Assembly (NCBI GenBank): GCA_022828135.1
Contig: JAJEJB010000042.1
Coordinates: forward strand, 1 to 50,251
Reading direction: 5' to 3'
Source of the DNA: Acidimicrobiia bacterium
GTDB lineage: Bacteria > Actinomycetota > Acidimicrobiia > Acidimicrobiales > Aldehydirespiratoraceae
Length of the DNA: 50,251 bases
Every line of letters begins with the position of its first letter. Position 1 is the first letter of the stretch. Made by a program: the position numbers and the translations under genes. Positions 34,496-42,876 of this stretch are shown here, in pieces. Below the pieces are notes generated by a model, which was given only the letters and a program-made list of their open reading frames with translations, had not been told where the DNA came from and ran no database searches.

Positions 34496-34725
34496 AGCTA
34501 CGGGTTGACAGCCAGGCCGACGCCCTGTACCTGCGACTCGACGACTCTGCAATTGTCGAGTCCGTCGAGGTCGCCCCGGGGGTCCTGCTGGACTACAACC
34601 AAGCCGAGCAAGTAGTCGGCGTGGAGATGCTGAGCCTGTCCACCCGATCACCTGGCCTCGACTTCTCGGACCTGAGGCTCGAGGCCGATTCGGGGCCCGA
34701 CGCCGAGCCGCCGCCTGCCGGCTAG
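34492..34725 (+). CDS. DUF2283 protein, possible antitoxin
   Basis: A 77-aa protein starting MKLRVDSQADALYLRLDD and continuing with VLLDYNQAEQVVGVEMLSLS, the two hallmark segments of DUF2283. These proteins are commonly found beside DUF4258 genes and are suspected antitoxins. The GTG start overlaps the DUF4258 stop (GTGA), so the two are translationally coupled, in toxin-first order. The C-terminus is acidic and proline-rich, which could be a disordered neutralising tail. Confidence 0.8.
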   Translation: MKLRVDSQADALYLRLDDSAIVESVEVAPGVLLDYNQAEQVVGVEMLSLSTRSPGLDFSDLRLEADSGPDAEPPPAG

Positions 34726-34778
34726 GTCGGCCGGAACGCTAGGGCTTACGTCCGAACCGGCTGATTGGTGTGGATAAC

Positions 34779-34784
34779 TAGACT
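34779..34784 (+). promoter_or_regulatory. -10 box (TAGACT) of the Xer recombinase gene
   Basis: TAGACT lies 6 nt before the GTG at 34791, in the same leaderless geometry as smc, ffh and the protease gene. A TTGGTG sequence upstream might act as a weak -35. Confidence 0.45.
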
Positions 34785-34790
34785 CAAGGT

Positions 34791-35669
34791 GTGGACAACT
34801 GGGGCTTGAGCGCATGGCTCGACTCGCTCAGCGGTGTGGCCGACTCCACCCGGGCCGTGTATGGCCGCGACGCGGTCGCAGCTGTTGAGTGGCTGGAGAC
34901 GGCCGGGTTCTCCGCGCCCGCATCGGTGGACCGTCGCGCCCTGAGGGGCTACCTGGCCGAGCTGGGCGTCAACCGCTACGCGGCCCGCACCATCAGCCGC
35001 AAGGTCTCGGTGCTGCGCCGCTACTTCGACTGGGCCCGCCGCACCGGCCGTGTGGGCGCCGACCCCACACTCGGGCTTGCCCCGCCCAGGGGGCCGTCGA
35101 AGCTGCCGCAGGTGCTCAAGGACGACCAGATCCACACGCTCATCGAGAAGCCGGCCCGCGCGGGTGACGACCAGGCCCGCGACGCCCGCGATCTGGCCAT
35201 AGTCGAGATGCTGTACGGCAGCGGTCTGCGGGTGAGCGAGCTGTGCGGGCTCCGCCATGAGGACTTGGATCTGGCCAAGACCGAAGTCCGGGTCTGGGGC
35301 AAGGGCTCCAAGCAGCGCCTGGTGCCGCTCAGCGATCCGGCGGTAGCCGCGCTGCGTGCCTGGCTGAGGGATCACCGCGACTCGTTCGTCACCGTCGACA
35401 CCCCTGCTGACGCCGTCTTCCTCAACCAGCGGGGCCGGGCCATGACACCCCGCGACGTGCGCCGGGTCATCGATCGTCGCAGCGTGGTGCCGACTCATCC
35501 CCACGCCCTGCGTCACACCTTCGCCACTCACCTGCTCGACGGTGGCGCCGACCTGCGGGCCGTGCAGGAGTTGCTGGGTCACGCCGACATCGCCAGCACC
35601 CAGATCTACACCCACGTCAGCCGCGAGCGCCTGCGCGAGGTGCACCGGACATCGCATCCCAGGGCCTGA
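34791..35669 (+). CDS. xerC: Tyrosine recombinase XerC/XerD
   Basis: A 292-aa tyrosine recombinase that resolves chromosome dimers. An N-terminal SAM-like core-binding domain (about 1-95) is followed by the catalytic domain with Arg147 (GSGLRVSEL), Lys171 (GKGSKQR), His238-Arg241 (HALRH), His264 (LLGHAD) and the nucleophile Tyr273 (TQIYTHVS). All six catalytic positions are present. Position after dprA favours XerC; XerD remains possible. No dif-like site was seen near the gene. Confidence 0.92.
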   Translation: MDNWGLSAWLDSLSGVADSTRAVYGRDAVAAVEWLETAGFSAPASVDRRALRGYLAELGVNRYAARTISRKVSVLRRYFDWARRTGRVGADPTLGLAPPRGPSKLPQVLKDDQIHTLIEKPARAGDDQARDARDLAIVEMLYGSGLRVSELCGLRHEDLDLAKTEVRVWGKGSKQRLVPLSDPAVAALRAWLRDHRDSFVTVDTPADAVFLNQRGRAMTPRDVRRVIDRRSVVPTHPHALRHTFATHLLDGGADLRAVQELLGHADIASTQIYTHVSRERLREVHRTSHPRA

Positions 35670-35714
35670 GAGCAGGCGCGGGCAGGTGATGTCGCCTCGC
35701 GTTCCAGCGTCGCG

Positions 35715-35886
35715 TCTTCCGCTCTTGTTCGCTGCGCTCACGGGCCGCTCGGGCCGGTCTTCCGCTCTTGTTCGCTGCGCTCACGGGCCGCTCGGGCCGG
35801 TCTTCCGCTCTTGTTCGCTGCGCTCACGGGCCGCTCGGGCCGGTCTTCCGCTCTTGTTCGCTGCGCTCACGGGTCGCTCGGGCCCA
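35715..35886 (+). repeat. 43-bp tandem repeat, four copies
   Basis: Units begin at 35715, 35758, 35801 and 35844. The first three are identical; the fourth differs by one base (GGTCGC for GGCCGC) and diverges at its end. The core is TTCGCTGCGCTCACGGGCC followed by GCTCGGGCC. The array lies in the 281-bp gap between xerC and the first MFS-LivF gene, which otherwise holds only a -10 box (35937). A diverged single copy lies at 47085-47124. There are no spacers, so it is not a CRISPR array. Confidence 0.95.
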
Positions 35887-35936
35887 AGGGGCCTCGCCCG
35901 TATGAACTGGATTCGCTCGCCTATCCGCTCGGCCTC

Positions 35937-35942
35937 TAGGTT
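35937..35942 (+). promoter_or_regulatory. -10 box (TAGGTT) of the first MFS-LivF gene
   Basis: TAGGTT lies 8 nt before the GTG at 35951, with no Shine-Dalgarno between, matching the leaderless pattern seen elsewhere in the window. Confidence 0.45.
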
Positions 35943-35950
35943 GCCGGCCG

Positions 35951-38299
35951 GTGACTGACGACCACCCCGACCAGGGTCCCGGAGCGGCTGAGCCTGAAGG
36001 GACCGCCGAAGACGACACCGCTGCTCTCACCGCGACACTGCTGTCGGAGGAGTCGGCTCGGCGCGGCGCTCAGGCCCGCGCCGGTGAGCAGGTGCTCTTC
36101 GCCGACGACCTCCTGCCTGGGGTCGGCGACGAGGAGGTGCCGCTGCGCGAGGGCCTCGCGATGGGCGGTGCCTTCACCTTCATCGTGCTGCTCGTGCTCA
36201 ACAGCCTCGACGAGCTCGAACAGGCCGCCATGGCCGTGCTGGCCCCCGACATCCGCGACACCTTCGGTGTCTCCGACGGCACGATCACCTTCATAGCGTC
36301 TGCCTCCGCGGCCTTCGTGGTGCTGGGCGCCTTCCCGATGGGCTGGCTGGCCGACCGCATCAGACGAGCACCGATCGTGGGGGTTGCGAGCGCGGTGTTC
36401 TCTGCGATGGTGTTCCTCTCGGGCTTCGCGGTGAACGCGTTCATGCTGTTCTGGACCCGCTTCGGTGCCGGCATCGCCAAGTCGAACACGATCCCGGTGC
36501 ACAGCTCGCTGCTGGCCGACACCTACCCCATCGGGGTCCGGGGCCGCATAGGCGGGCTCACCCAGTCCACGGGCCGTGCCGTGGCCGCCATCAGCCCGAT
36601 CGCGGTAGGCACCGTGGCGTGGGTCGCCGGCGGTGACGAGGGCTGGCGGTGGGCGTTCTTCCTGCTGGGCCTGCCGGTGGCGGTATTCGCGGTGGCCGCC
36701 TTCCGGATACCTGAACCGACCAGGGGCCAGTGGGAGAAGACGTCTGTCCTCAGCCAGGTGATCACCGACCCCGACCCGGCTCCCATCTCGGTGGAGGCTG
36801 CCTTCGCCCGGCTGCTGAGGATCCAGACCGTCAGAGCGGTGCTGTTCGCGTTCGTCGCTCTGGGCTTCGTGCTGTTCACGATTCCCGTGCAGTCGAACCT
36901 GTTCCTGGAGGACGAGTTCGGTCTCGGCACGTTCGGGCGAGGGGCGGCCACCTCGGTAGCCGGTTTCGCCGCGGCGGTGGTGCTGCCGCTGGTGGGGCTG
37001 CGCTTCGATCGGCTGTACCGCCGCGACCCGTCCTTGACTCTGCGGCTGATCGGAGGCCTGCTGCTGCCGACCGCGTTCCTGGTGCCGCTGCAGTTCGCCA
37101 TGCCCAACGAGTACCTGTTCGTGGTGGTGGACGTGCCCCGCACCGTGCTGTCGTCAGCCGCATTCGCCATGGTCGCTCCGGTGGTGTGGTCGATCGTGCC
37201 CTACCGGCTGCGAGGCCTGGGCTCAGCGTTGATCACCCTGTTCATCTTCCTGTTCGGTGCAGTGGGCGGATCACTGGTGGCGGCGTTCCTCGTCGACTCC
37301 TACGGGGTGCAGACCGCGGTGACCGTACTGTCCCTCCCGGCCGTGACCATCGGCTCGCTCTTCCTGATCCGGGGTTCGCGGTCGATCAAGCACGACCTGT
37401 CGATGGTGGTTGCCGAACTCGAGGAGGAGCTGGCCGAGCACGACCGCAGGCGCACCGACCCGGAGTCCACCCCGGCGTTGCAGGCCAGCAACATCGACTT
37501 CAGCTACGGCGCGGTGCAGGTGCTCTTCGACGTCTCCTTCGAGGTCGCTCAGGGCAAGACGTTGGCCCTGCTCGGCGCCAACGGCGCGGGCAAGTCGACC
37601 GCGCTGAGCGTGGTCACCGGACTGTTCACGCCCGAGCGGGGCGAGATCCGCATGCACGGGCGCTCGATCACCTACACCACCCCGGAGCAGCGCTCCGCCA
37701 TGGGCGTGCAGATGCTGCCCGGCGGGCGGGGGGTGTTCCGTGAGCTGAGCATCGAGGACAACCTTCGCATCGGCGCCTACAAGTTCCGGCGGGACCCCAC
37801 CGACGTGCAACGGCGCATCGACCGGGTGGTCGAGATGTTCGAACAGCTCGAGGGACGTCTCGGTGAGCGAGCCGGCGACCTCTCCGGCGGGCAGCAGCAG
37901 ATGCTGGCGCTGGCTCGGGTAATGATGCACGACCCCGAAATCCTCATCATCGACGAGATGAGCCTCGGACTGGCCCCCACCATCGTCCAAGACCTGGTGG
38001 CCGGACTCCAGCGGCTGCGCGAAGCCGGGCAGACGATGATCGTGGTGGAGCAGTCACTCAACCTGGCGCTGTCGCTGGCCGACGACACGGTGTTCCTCGA
38101 GAAGGGGGAGGTTCGTCACGCCGGGCCGGCACAGGAGCTCATCGAGCGGCCCGAACTGCTGCACGCAGTGCTGTTCGGCGCCGGTACCGACCCGGCACCG
38201 GGCTCTGCTGGCGACGCCGGAGCCGACAGCACAGGCTCCGGCGACAGCACCGGAGCTGATGGCACCGGATCGCCCTCCGACCCGGGCAACGGAAGCTGA
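35951..38299 (+). CDS. MFS carrier fused to a LivF-type ABC ATPase (copy 1)
   Basis: A 782-aa chimera. Residues 1-65 are hydrophilic and contain the motif DDLLPGVGD (52-60). Residues 70-475 form a full MFS domain with about 12 helices and motif A-like GWLADRIRR (131-139). A charged coiled linker (480-505) leads to an ABC ATPase with Walker A GANGAGKST (542-550), signature LSGGQQQ (644-650), Walker B ILIIDE (664-669) and VVEQSLN in place of the switch histidine, as in LivF. A Gly/Ser/Asp-rich tail ends the protein. The neighbouring LivHMG gene starts 6 nt downstream and lacks a LivF, so this ATPase probably completes that importer. The role of the MFS part is unknown: it may export a counter-substrate, act as a second permease or serve as a scaffold. 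Confidence 0.88.
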   Translation: MTDDHPDQGPGAAEPEGTAEDDTAALTATLLSEESARRGAQARAGEQVLFADDLLPGVGDEEVPLREGLAMGGAFTFIVLLVLNSLDELEQAAMAVLAPDIRDTFGVSDGTITFIASASAAFVVLGAFPMGWLADRIRRAPIVGVASAVFSAMVFLSGFAVNAFMLFWTRFGAGIAKSNTIPVHSSLLADTYPIGVRGRIGGLTQSTGRAVAAISPIAVGTVAWVAGGDEGWRWAFFLLGLPVAVFAVAAFRIPEPTRGQWEKTSVLSQVITDPDPAPISVEAAFARLLRIQTVRAVLFAFVALGFVLFTIPVQSNLFLEDEFGLGTFGRGAATSVAGFAAAVVLPLVGLRFDRLYRRDPSLTLRLIGGLLLPTAFLVPLQFAMPNEYLFVVVDVPRTVLSSAAFAMVAPVVWSIVPYRLRGLGSALITLFIFLFGAVGGSLVAAFLVDSYGVQTAVTVLSLPAVTIGSLFLIRGSRSIKHDLSMVVAELEEELAEHDRRRTDPESTPALQASNIDFSYGAVQVLFDVSFEVAQGKTLALLGANGAGKSTALSVVTGLFTPERGEIRMHGRSITYTTPEQRSAMGVQMLPGGRGVFRELSIEDNLRIGAYKFRRDPTDVQRRIDRVVEMFEQLEGRLGERAGDLSGGQQQMLALARVMMHDPEILIIDEMSLGLAPTIVQDLVAGLQRLREAGQTMIVVEQSLNLALSLADDTVFLEKGEVRHAGPAQELIERPELLHAVLFGAGTDPAPGSAGDAGADSTGSGDSTGADGTGSPSDPGNGS

Positions 38300-38305
38300 G
38301 CCGCG

Positions 38306-41125
38306 GTGGTCCTGGCAGCCTGGATCACAAAACAGCTCGTGTTCAACGGAGCGGTCACGGGCCTGGTCATCGGCATGCTCGCCATGGGCATCGTCCTCAT
38401 CTACCGCTCCACCCGGGTGATCAACTTCGCGGTGGGGAACCTGGGGCTGCCCGCGGCCGGCTTGTTCGCCCTGATGCAGATCGACTGGGGCTTCCCCTTC
38501 TGGATCGGCCTGGCCACCGCCCTGCTGATAGGCACGCTGGCCGGCGCGCTGGTGGAACTGACTGTCGTGCGCCGCCTGTTCAGCCGTCCCCGGGTGATAC
38601 TGCTGGTGGCCACCGTGGGCGTGGCCCAGTTGATGCGGGCGGTGATCGCCGCGTTTCCCGACATCACCGACACTACGCAGCGCTATCCGGTGGCCGCCCG
38701 CACCACCTGGGAGAACGCACCGTTCGGCCTGCGCATCGCCGCTCCCCAGGTGGCGATCATCGTGGTGGTGCCCATCGTCGCCGTCGCTCTGGGTTGGATG
38801 CTGAACCGCACGACCTTCGGGCGTGCAGTCGCCGCGTCGGCCGGCAACCCCGACCTGGCCCGCTTGTCGGGCGTGAACCCGAAGGTGGTGTCCACGTTCG
38901 TGTGGACGGCAGCCGGTCTGCTGTCGTCCCTGTCGATCATCTTGCTGAGCGGCCAGTCGGGGGCGGTGACCGGCCTGGCGAACCTGGGGCCGCTCACCCT
39001 GGCCCGAGCGCTGGCCGCGGCCGCCATAGCCGGAATGAGATCGTTTCCCAGGGCAGTCATGGCGGGACTCGCCATCGGGGTGGCCGAGTCGGTGGTGAGA
39101 TTCAACTACCTGTCCGAGGCCGGTCTGATCGACTTCCTGCTGTTCTGCGCGGTGCTGGTGGCCGTCTACGTGCAGAGCCGCGGCAGCCCCGAAGAGGCGA
39201 TCCTGGCTTTCGTGCCGCGCATCCGGCCCGTGCCGGCGCGCCTCGAACGGCTGTGGTGGGTCCGGGCCCTGCCCCGGATCACGCTCGCCGCCGCCCTGGC
39301 CTTCGCCATCGTCCTGCCGCTGATCGTGACGCTGCCTTCCAGGCATCTGCTCTACGCGACGGTTCTGGGTTTCGCCATCTGCGCCATGTCGGTCACTGTG
39401 ATCACGGGCTGGTCGGGCCAGCTGTCGCTGTCGCAGATGGCCTTCGCGGGGATCGGAGCGCTGTCGGGGGCGGCGTTCAGCCGGGGCTTCGAACTCGACA
39501 TCGGCTGGCGCAGCTTCCGCCTGATCGACTTTGAGGCAGCCGGGGTGCCCTTCGTGGTGTCGATCCTGCTGGCGACCCTGTTCACCGCCCTGGCGGCCTT
39601 GCTCATCGGTGCTGGAGCGCTGCGGGTGCGCGGCCTGATGCTGGCGGTAAGCACGTTCGCGTTCTCGATCGCATCCACCCAGTACCTGTTCCGCCGACCG
39701 TTCTTCACCGGCGGGAGCAGTTCGAGCGTTCCCTACCAGCGGGGCACACTGTTCGGCATCGATCTCTCGTCGCAGCGGTCGTACTACTACTTCACGCTGG
39801 GCGGCTTCGTGATCGCCTATGCCGTGGTGTCGAGGCTGCGGCGCAGCGGCATCGGCCGCTCCACCATCGCAGTGCGCGACAACGCGGCCGGTGCCTCCGC
39901 CTACACCGTGAGCCCCACCAGGGCGAAGCTCACCGCGTTCGCCCTGGCCGGGGGGCTCGCCGGCTTCGGCGGCGCGCTGCTTGGCGGCCTGGTGCAGAAC
40001 ATCCGCTTCTCGCAGGTGCTGTTCCAGGTCGAGGACTCGCTGCGGGTCGTCGGCATGGCCGTGATCGGCGGGCTGGGCTCGGTCACCGGCGCGGTGCTGG
40101 GGGCAGTGTGGGTCGAGGGGATGCCGGCCTTCTTCGGCGACAACGATCTGGTGCCGCTGTTCACCTCGAGCATCGGGCTGCTGGTCATCATCATGTACCT
40201 GCCCGGTGGCTTCATCCAGGTGGTCTATGCAGCCCGGGACGGCCTGCTGAGCTGGCTCGAATCCCGACTACCGACCGAGGATGCTCCTAGGGTCGCCCCG
40301 GCCTCGCCCGCCAGCCTGAGCCGCCGGGATCCGGCCGGCGTCGATGTCGGTGAGGTTGTGATGCGGACCGAGAACGTGTCGGTGCGCTTCGGTGGCAATC
40401 AGGCCGTGTCGCGGGTCAGTGTCGAGGTGCGCCGCGATGAGATCGTCGGCCTGATCGGCACGAACGGCGCCGGCAAGACCACCCTGATGAACGCGGTCGG
40501 CGGGATGGTCGGCTGCGAGGGCCGGGTAGAGCTGATGGGGCGGGACCTGACCGGCGTGTCGGCCGCGCGCCGGGCCCGTGCCGGCCTGGGTCGGACGTTC
40601 CAGGGGGCCACGCTGTTCCCGGAGCTGACCGTGCGTGAGACGGTGATGGTGGCGCTGGAGGCCCGGGGCCGCACGCCGTTCCTCTCGACTGCGCTGCACC
40701 TGCCCCACACTCTGGTCAACGAGAGACGCCGCCGCGCCGAGGCTGACGAGCTGATCGACTGGTTCGGCCTGGGTGCCTACGCCGACCACTACGTGTCGGA
40801 CCTGTCCACCGGCTCCCGGCGCATTGTCGAGTTGGCCGGCCTGCTGGCGCTCGACGCCCGGGTGTTGTGCCTGGACGAGCCCACCGCCGGCGTCGCCCAG
40901 CGCGAGACCGAGGCGTTCGCCCCCCTCGTCCGCAGGATCCGCAGCGAGCTGGGTGCCGGAATCCTGCTGATCGAGCACGACATGACGGTGATCATGGGAG
41001 TCAGCGATCGGGTGTACTGCCTGGAGTCCGGGTCGGTGATCTCGGCCGGCACTCCCGACGAGGTCAGGAACGACCCGCTGGTCGTCGCCAGCTATCTCGG
41101 CACCGCCGGCGAGGCCGCGGGCTAG
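38306..41125 (+). CDS. Fused LivH-LivM-LivG branched-chain-type ABC importer (copy 1)
   Basis: A 939-aa polypeptide combining three normally separate subunits. LivH-like permease: about 1-300 (YRSTRVINFAVGNLG). LivM-like permease: about 325-635 (TGWSGQLSLSQMAF near 367-380, later VRDNAAGASAYTVSPTRAKL). LivG-like ATPase: about 680-935, Walker A GTNGAGKTT at 718-726, signature LSTGSRR at 833-839 instead of LSGGQ, Walker B LCLDEP and switch His in LIEHD. The signature variant is shared by its paralogue. GTG 38306 follows the MFS-LivF stop by 6 nt. Substrates of the family are branched-chain amino acids, amides, urea or aromatic acids; the actual one is not evident. Confidence 0.9.
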   Translation: MVLAAWITKQLVFNGAVTGLVIGMLAMGIVLIYRSTRVINFAVGNLGLPAAGLFALMQIDWGFPFWIGLATALLIGTLAGALVELTVVRRLFSRPRVILLVATVGVAQLMRAVIAAFPDITDTTQRYPVAARTTWENAPFGLRIAAPQVAIIVVVPIVAVALGWMLNRTTFGRAVAASAGNPDLARLSGVNPKVVSTFVWTAAGLLSSLSIILLSGQSGAVTGLANLGPLTLARALAAAAIAGMRSFPRAVMAGLAIGVAESVVRFNYLSEAGLIDFLLFCAVLVAVYVQSRGSPEEAILAFVPRIRPVPARLERLWWVRALPRITLAAALAFAIVLPLIVTLPSRHLLYATVLGFAICAMSVTVITGWSGQLSLSQMAFAGIGALSGAAFSRGFELDIGWRSFRLIDFEAAGVPFVVSILLATLFTALAALLIGAGALRVRGLMLAVSTFAFSIASTQYLFRRPFFTGGSSSSVPYQRGTLFGIDLSSQRSYYYFTLGGFVIAYAVVSRLRRSGIGRSTIAVRDNAAGASAYTVSPTRAKLTAFALAGGLAGFGGALLGGLVQNIRFSQVLFQVEDSLRVVGMAVIGGLGSVTGAVLGAVWVEGMPAFFGDNDLVPLFTSSIGLLVIIMYLPGGFIQVVYAARDGLLSWLESRLPTEDAPRVAPASPASLSRRDPAGVDVGEVVMRTENVSVRFGGNQAVSRVSVEVRRDEIVGLIGTNGAGKTTLMNAVGGMVGCEGRVELMGRDLTGVSAARRARAGLGRTFQGATLFPELTVRETVMVALEARGRTPFLSTALHLPHTLVNERRRRAEADELIDWFGLGAYADHYVSDLSTGSRRIVELAGLLALDARVLCLDEPTAGVAQRETEAFAPLVRRIRSELGAGILLIEHDMTVIMGVSDRVYCLESGSVISAGTPDEVRNDPLVVASYLGTAGEAAG

Positions 41126-41143
41126 CCGCGTCTCCCTCGGCGG

Positions 41144-41165
41144 GTCGGTATCGAGTCGGTATACT
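41144..41165 (+). promoter_or_regulatory. Promoter with direct repeats before the binding-protein gene
   Basis: TATACT (41160-41165) is a strong TANNNT -10 box. GTCGGTAT occurs twice, at 41144-41151 and 41155-41162, an 11-bp period that puts both on the same face of the helix; the second overlaps the -10 box. This is the layout of a repressor or activator site. The predicted leader of about 67 nt includes a possible small hairpin (GGTTGGCG with CGCCACC). Confidence 0.5.
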
Positions 41166-41238
41166 GCGCCGCCCGTCGGAGGCAGTCTGGGTTGGCGAAT
41201 CCCCGCCACCGGACCAGAGGAATCCCTGGAGGAGCACG

Positions 41239-42867
41239 GTGTCAATGACTCACATGCGGACACAGAGAGCACTGCGGGCGCGGGCGGTGGCCCTCGTCGC
41301 CGCGCTGGCTCTGGTAGCTGCGGCCTGCGGCGGCGGTGACGAAGCCGGCGACGAGGCGCCGGCGGCGGACACCGGCGGCGCCAGCACTGAGGTCGACAGC
41401 ACTGAGGTCGACAGCTCCGGTAGCGGCGGCTCCGACACTGACAGCCCGGCCGAGGAGACGGCCGAAGAGGCCACGCCGTCTGAGGGAGACCCCGAACCGA
41501 CCGAGCCGGACTCCGAGCCGGCCGCGGACACGAGCGCAGCCGAGCAGCAGACCGACGACGCCGACGGAGAGACTACGGTCGATGAACCCGCCGAAGAGGT
41601 CGCGGCACCCCTGACGTGGAGCCGCCTGGCCCCGAACATGGCACCCGACGACCCTTCGGAACTCACCGCGTCGTGGAGGGGCGTGACCGCTGACACGATC
41701 ACGATCGGCGTCTCGATGCTCAACTTCGACCTCCTGCAGGAGATGGGACTCACGGCAGCAGGCTGGGGCGATCAGCAGGGCGTCTTCCAGGCCCTGGTCG
41801 ACGATCTGAACGCCAACGGCGGGATCCTCGGCCGCAACGTCGTGGCCGTCTACGACTACTACAGCCCCATCGACGCCGCCGACGCGGAACGGGCGTGCAC
41901 CGTTCTCACCCAGGACAACGAGGTGTTCGCGGCGGTGCTCGGATTCGTCGGTCCGTTGGCCGGCACCGCCGACCCCTGCTTCGTCGGGACCAACAACACT
42001 CCGCTCGTGGGTGGTGAGCAGACCCCCGATGAAATGGCCCAGGCCACCGCTCCGTGGTTCAACGTGGAGCCCAGCACCGAGGATCACACGTCCAACCTCC
42101 TAGACCTGCTGGTCCAGACAGGCAGGGCCGACGGGGCCAGGGTGTTCGTGGTGTCGCACCAGTCATCGACAGGCGACGAACCGTTGGTGCTCGAGGGGCT
42201 CGGCGCGCGTGGGATCGACGTGGTGGGCACCGCCGTCCTTGACGCCAACGACGGCGACACCGCCGCTCAGGACCAGTTGATGCAGGTCATCTCCGAACGG
42301 ATCAGGGCCGATGGGGCCGACACCGTGATGATCAACGGCAACCCCGCTGCCACCATCCGGGGCCTGGGCTTGAACGGGCTGCTCGATTCGGTGACCATCT
42401 GGAGCAACAACGCGGCCGGGCTCAACAATCTCGGAGAGACCTTCGACCACGAGTGGGCTCGGGGCGCCATCTCCTCCGATGGCCCCTCCGAACTCGACAT
42501 CTGGAACGATGACGTGTTCCAGGACTGCGTGCGGGTGGTCAACGAGGCCGGCATCGGGGCCGACTTGCGGCCCACAGCAGAACTGGCCGACGACGACGAG
42601 AACTGGTTCAACCCGGTCCGCCGCTACTGCGGCCATCTGTCGCTGTTCGCGCAGATCGCGGCCGCGGCCGGTCCGAATCTCACGCCGGATACGTTCGAGC
42701 AGGCGGCCTACACGCTGACCGACTTCGTTCTGCCGGGTTATTCCGCCAACTCGCTCTCCCCGACCAAGCTCGGCGCCCGCGACCTGTACCGGCTCACGAC
42801 CTTCGATCCCGACGTCGGCAACGGCGAGAACGTGCCGCTCACCGATCTCATCGACATCGTCCCATAA
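41239..42867 (+). CDS. LivK-type substrate-binding lipoprotein (set 1)
   Basis: A 542-aa lipoprotein. The signal peptide ends VAAAC (Cys30). Then comes a Ser/Thr/Glu/Asp-rich linker of about 110 residues, including a perfect 15-bp tandem duplication (41383-41412, STEVD twice), and a type I periplasmic-binding fold from about residue 150 (TITIGVSMLNF, LVDDLNANGGILGRNV). GGAGG at 41228-41232 lies 6 nt before GTG 41239; ATG 41245 and ATG 41254 are in-frame alternatives. It follows the LivHMG fusion with its own promoter and is presumably its substrate receptor. It is convergent with a second binding-protein gene 9 nt away. Confidence 0.87.
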   Translation: MSMTHMRTQRALRARAVALVAALALVAAACGGGDEAGDEAPAADTGGASTEVDSTEVDSSGSGGSDTDSPAEETAEEATPSEGDPEPTEPDSEPAADTSAAEQQTDDADGETTVDEPAEEVAAPLTWSRLAPNMAPDDPSELTASWRGVTADTITIGVSMLNFDLLQEMGLTAAGWGDQQGVFQALVDDLNANGGILGRNVVAVYDYYSPIDAADAERACTVLTQDNEVFAAVLGFVGPLAGTADPCFVGTNNTPLVGGEQTPDEMAQATAPWFNVEPSTEDHTSNLLDLLVQTGRADGARVFVVSHQSSTGDEPLVLEGLGARGIDVVGTAVLDANDGDTAAQDQLMQVISERIRADGADTVMINGNPAATIRGLGLNGLLDSVTIWSNNAAGLNNLGETFDHEWARGAISSDGPSELDIWNDDVFQDCVRVVNEAGIGADLRPTAELADDDENWFNPVRRYCGHLSLFAQIAAAAGPNLTPDTFEQAAYTLTDFVLPGYSANSLSPTKLGARDLYRLTTFDPDVGNGENVPLTDLIDIVP

Positions 42868-42876
42868 GGGCGTCCG

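Noticed and set aside
35715..35886. CRISPR array
   Set aside because: Units follow each other directly with no variable spacers and no cas genes are present.
34700..35950. dif recombination site beside xerC
   Set aside because: No 28-bp sequence with two 11-bp imperfectly inverted arms resembling dif was seen; xer genes are usually not next to dif.
35951..38299. Two separate genes (MFS and LivF) joined by a sequencing error
   Set aside because: The frame is continuous, there is no start codon with a ribosome site at the junction, and an independent diverged paralogue has the same fusion.
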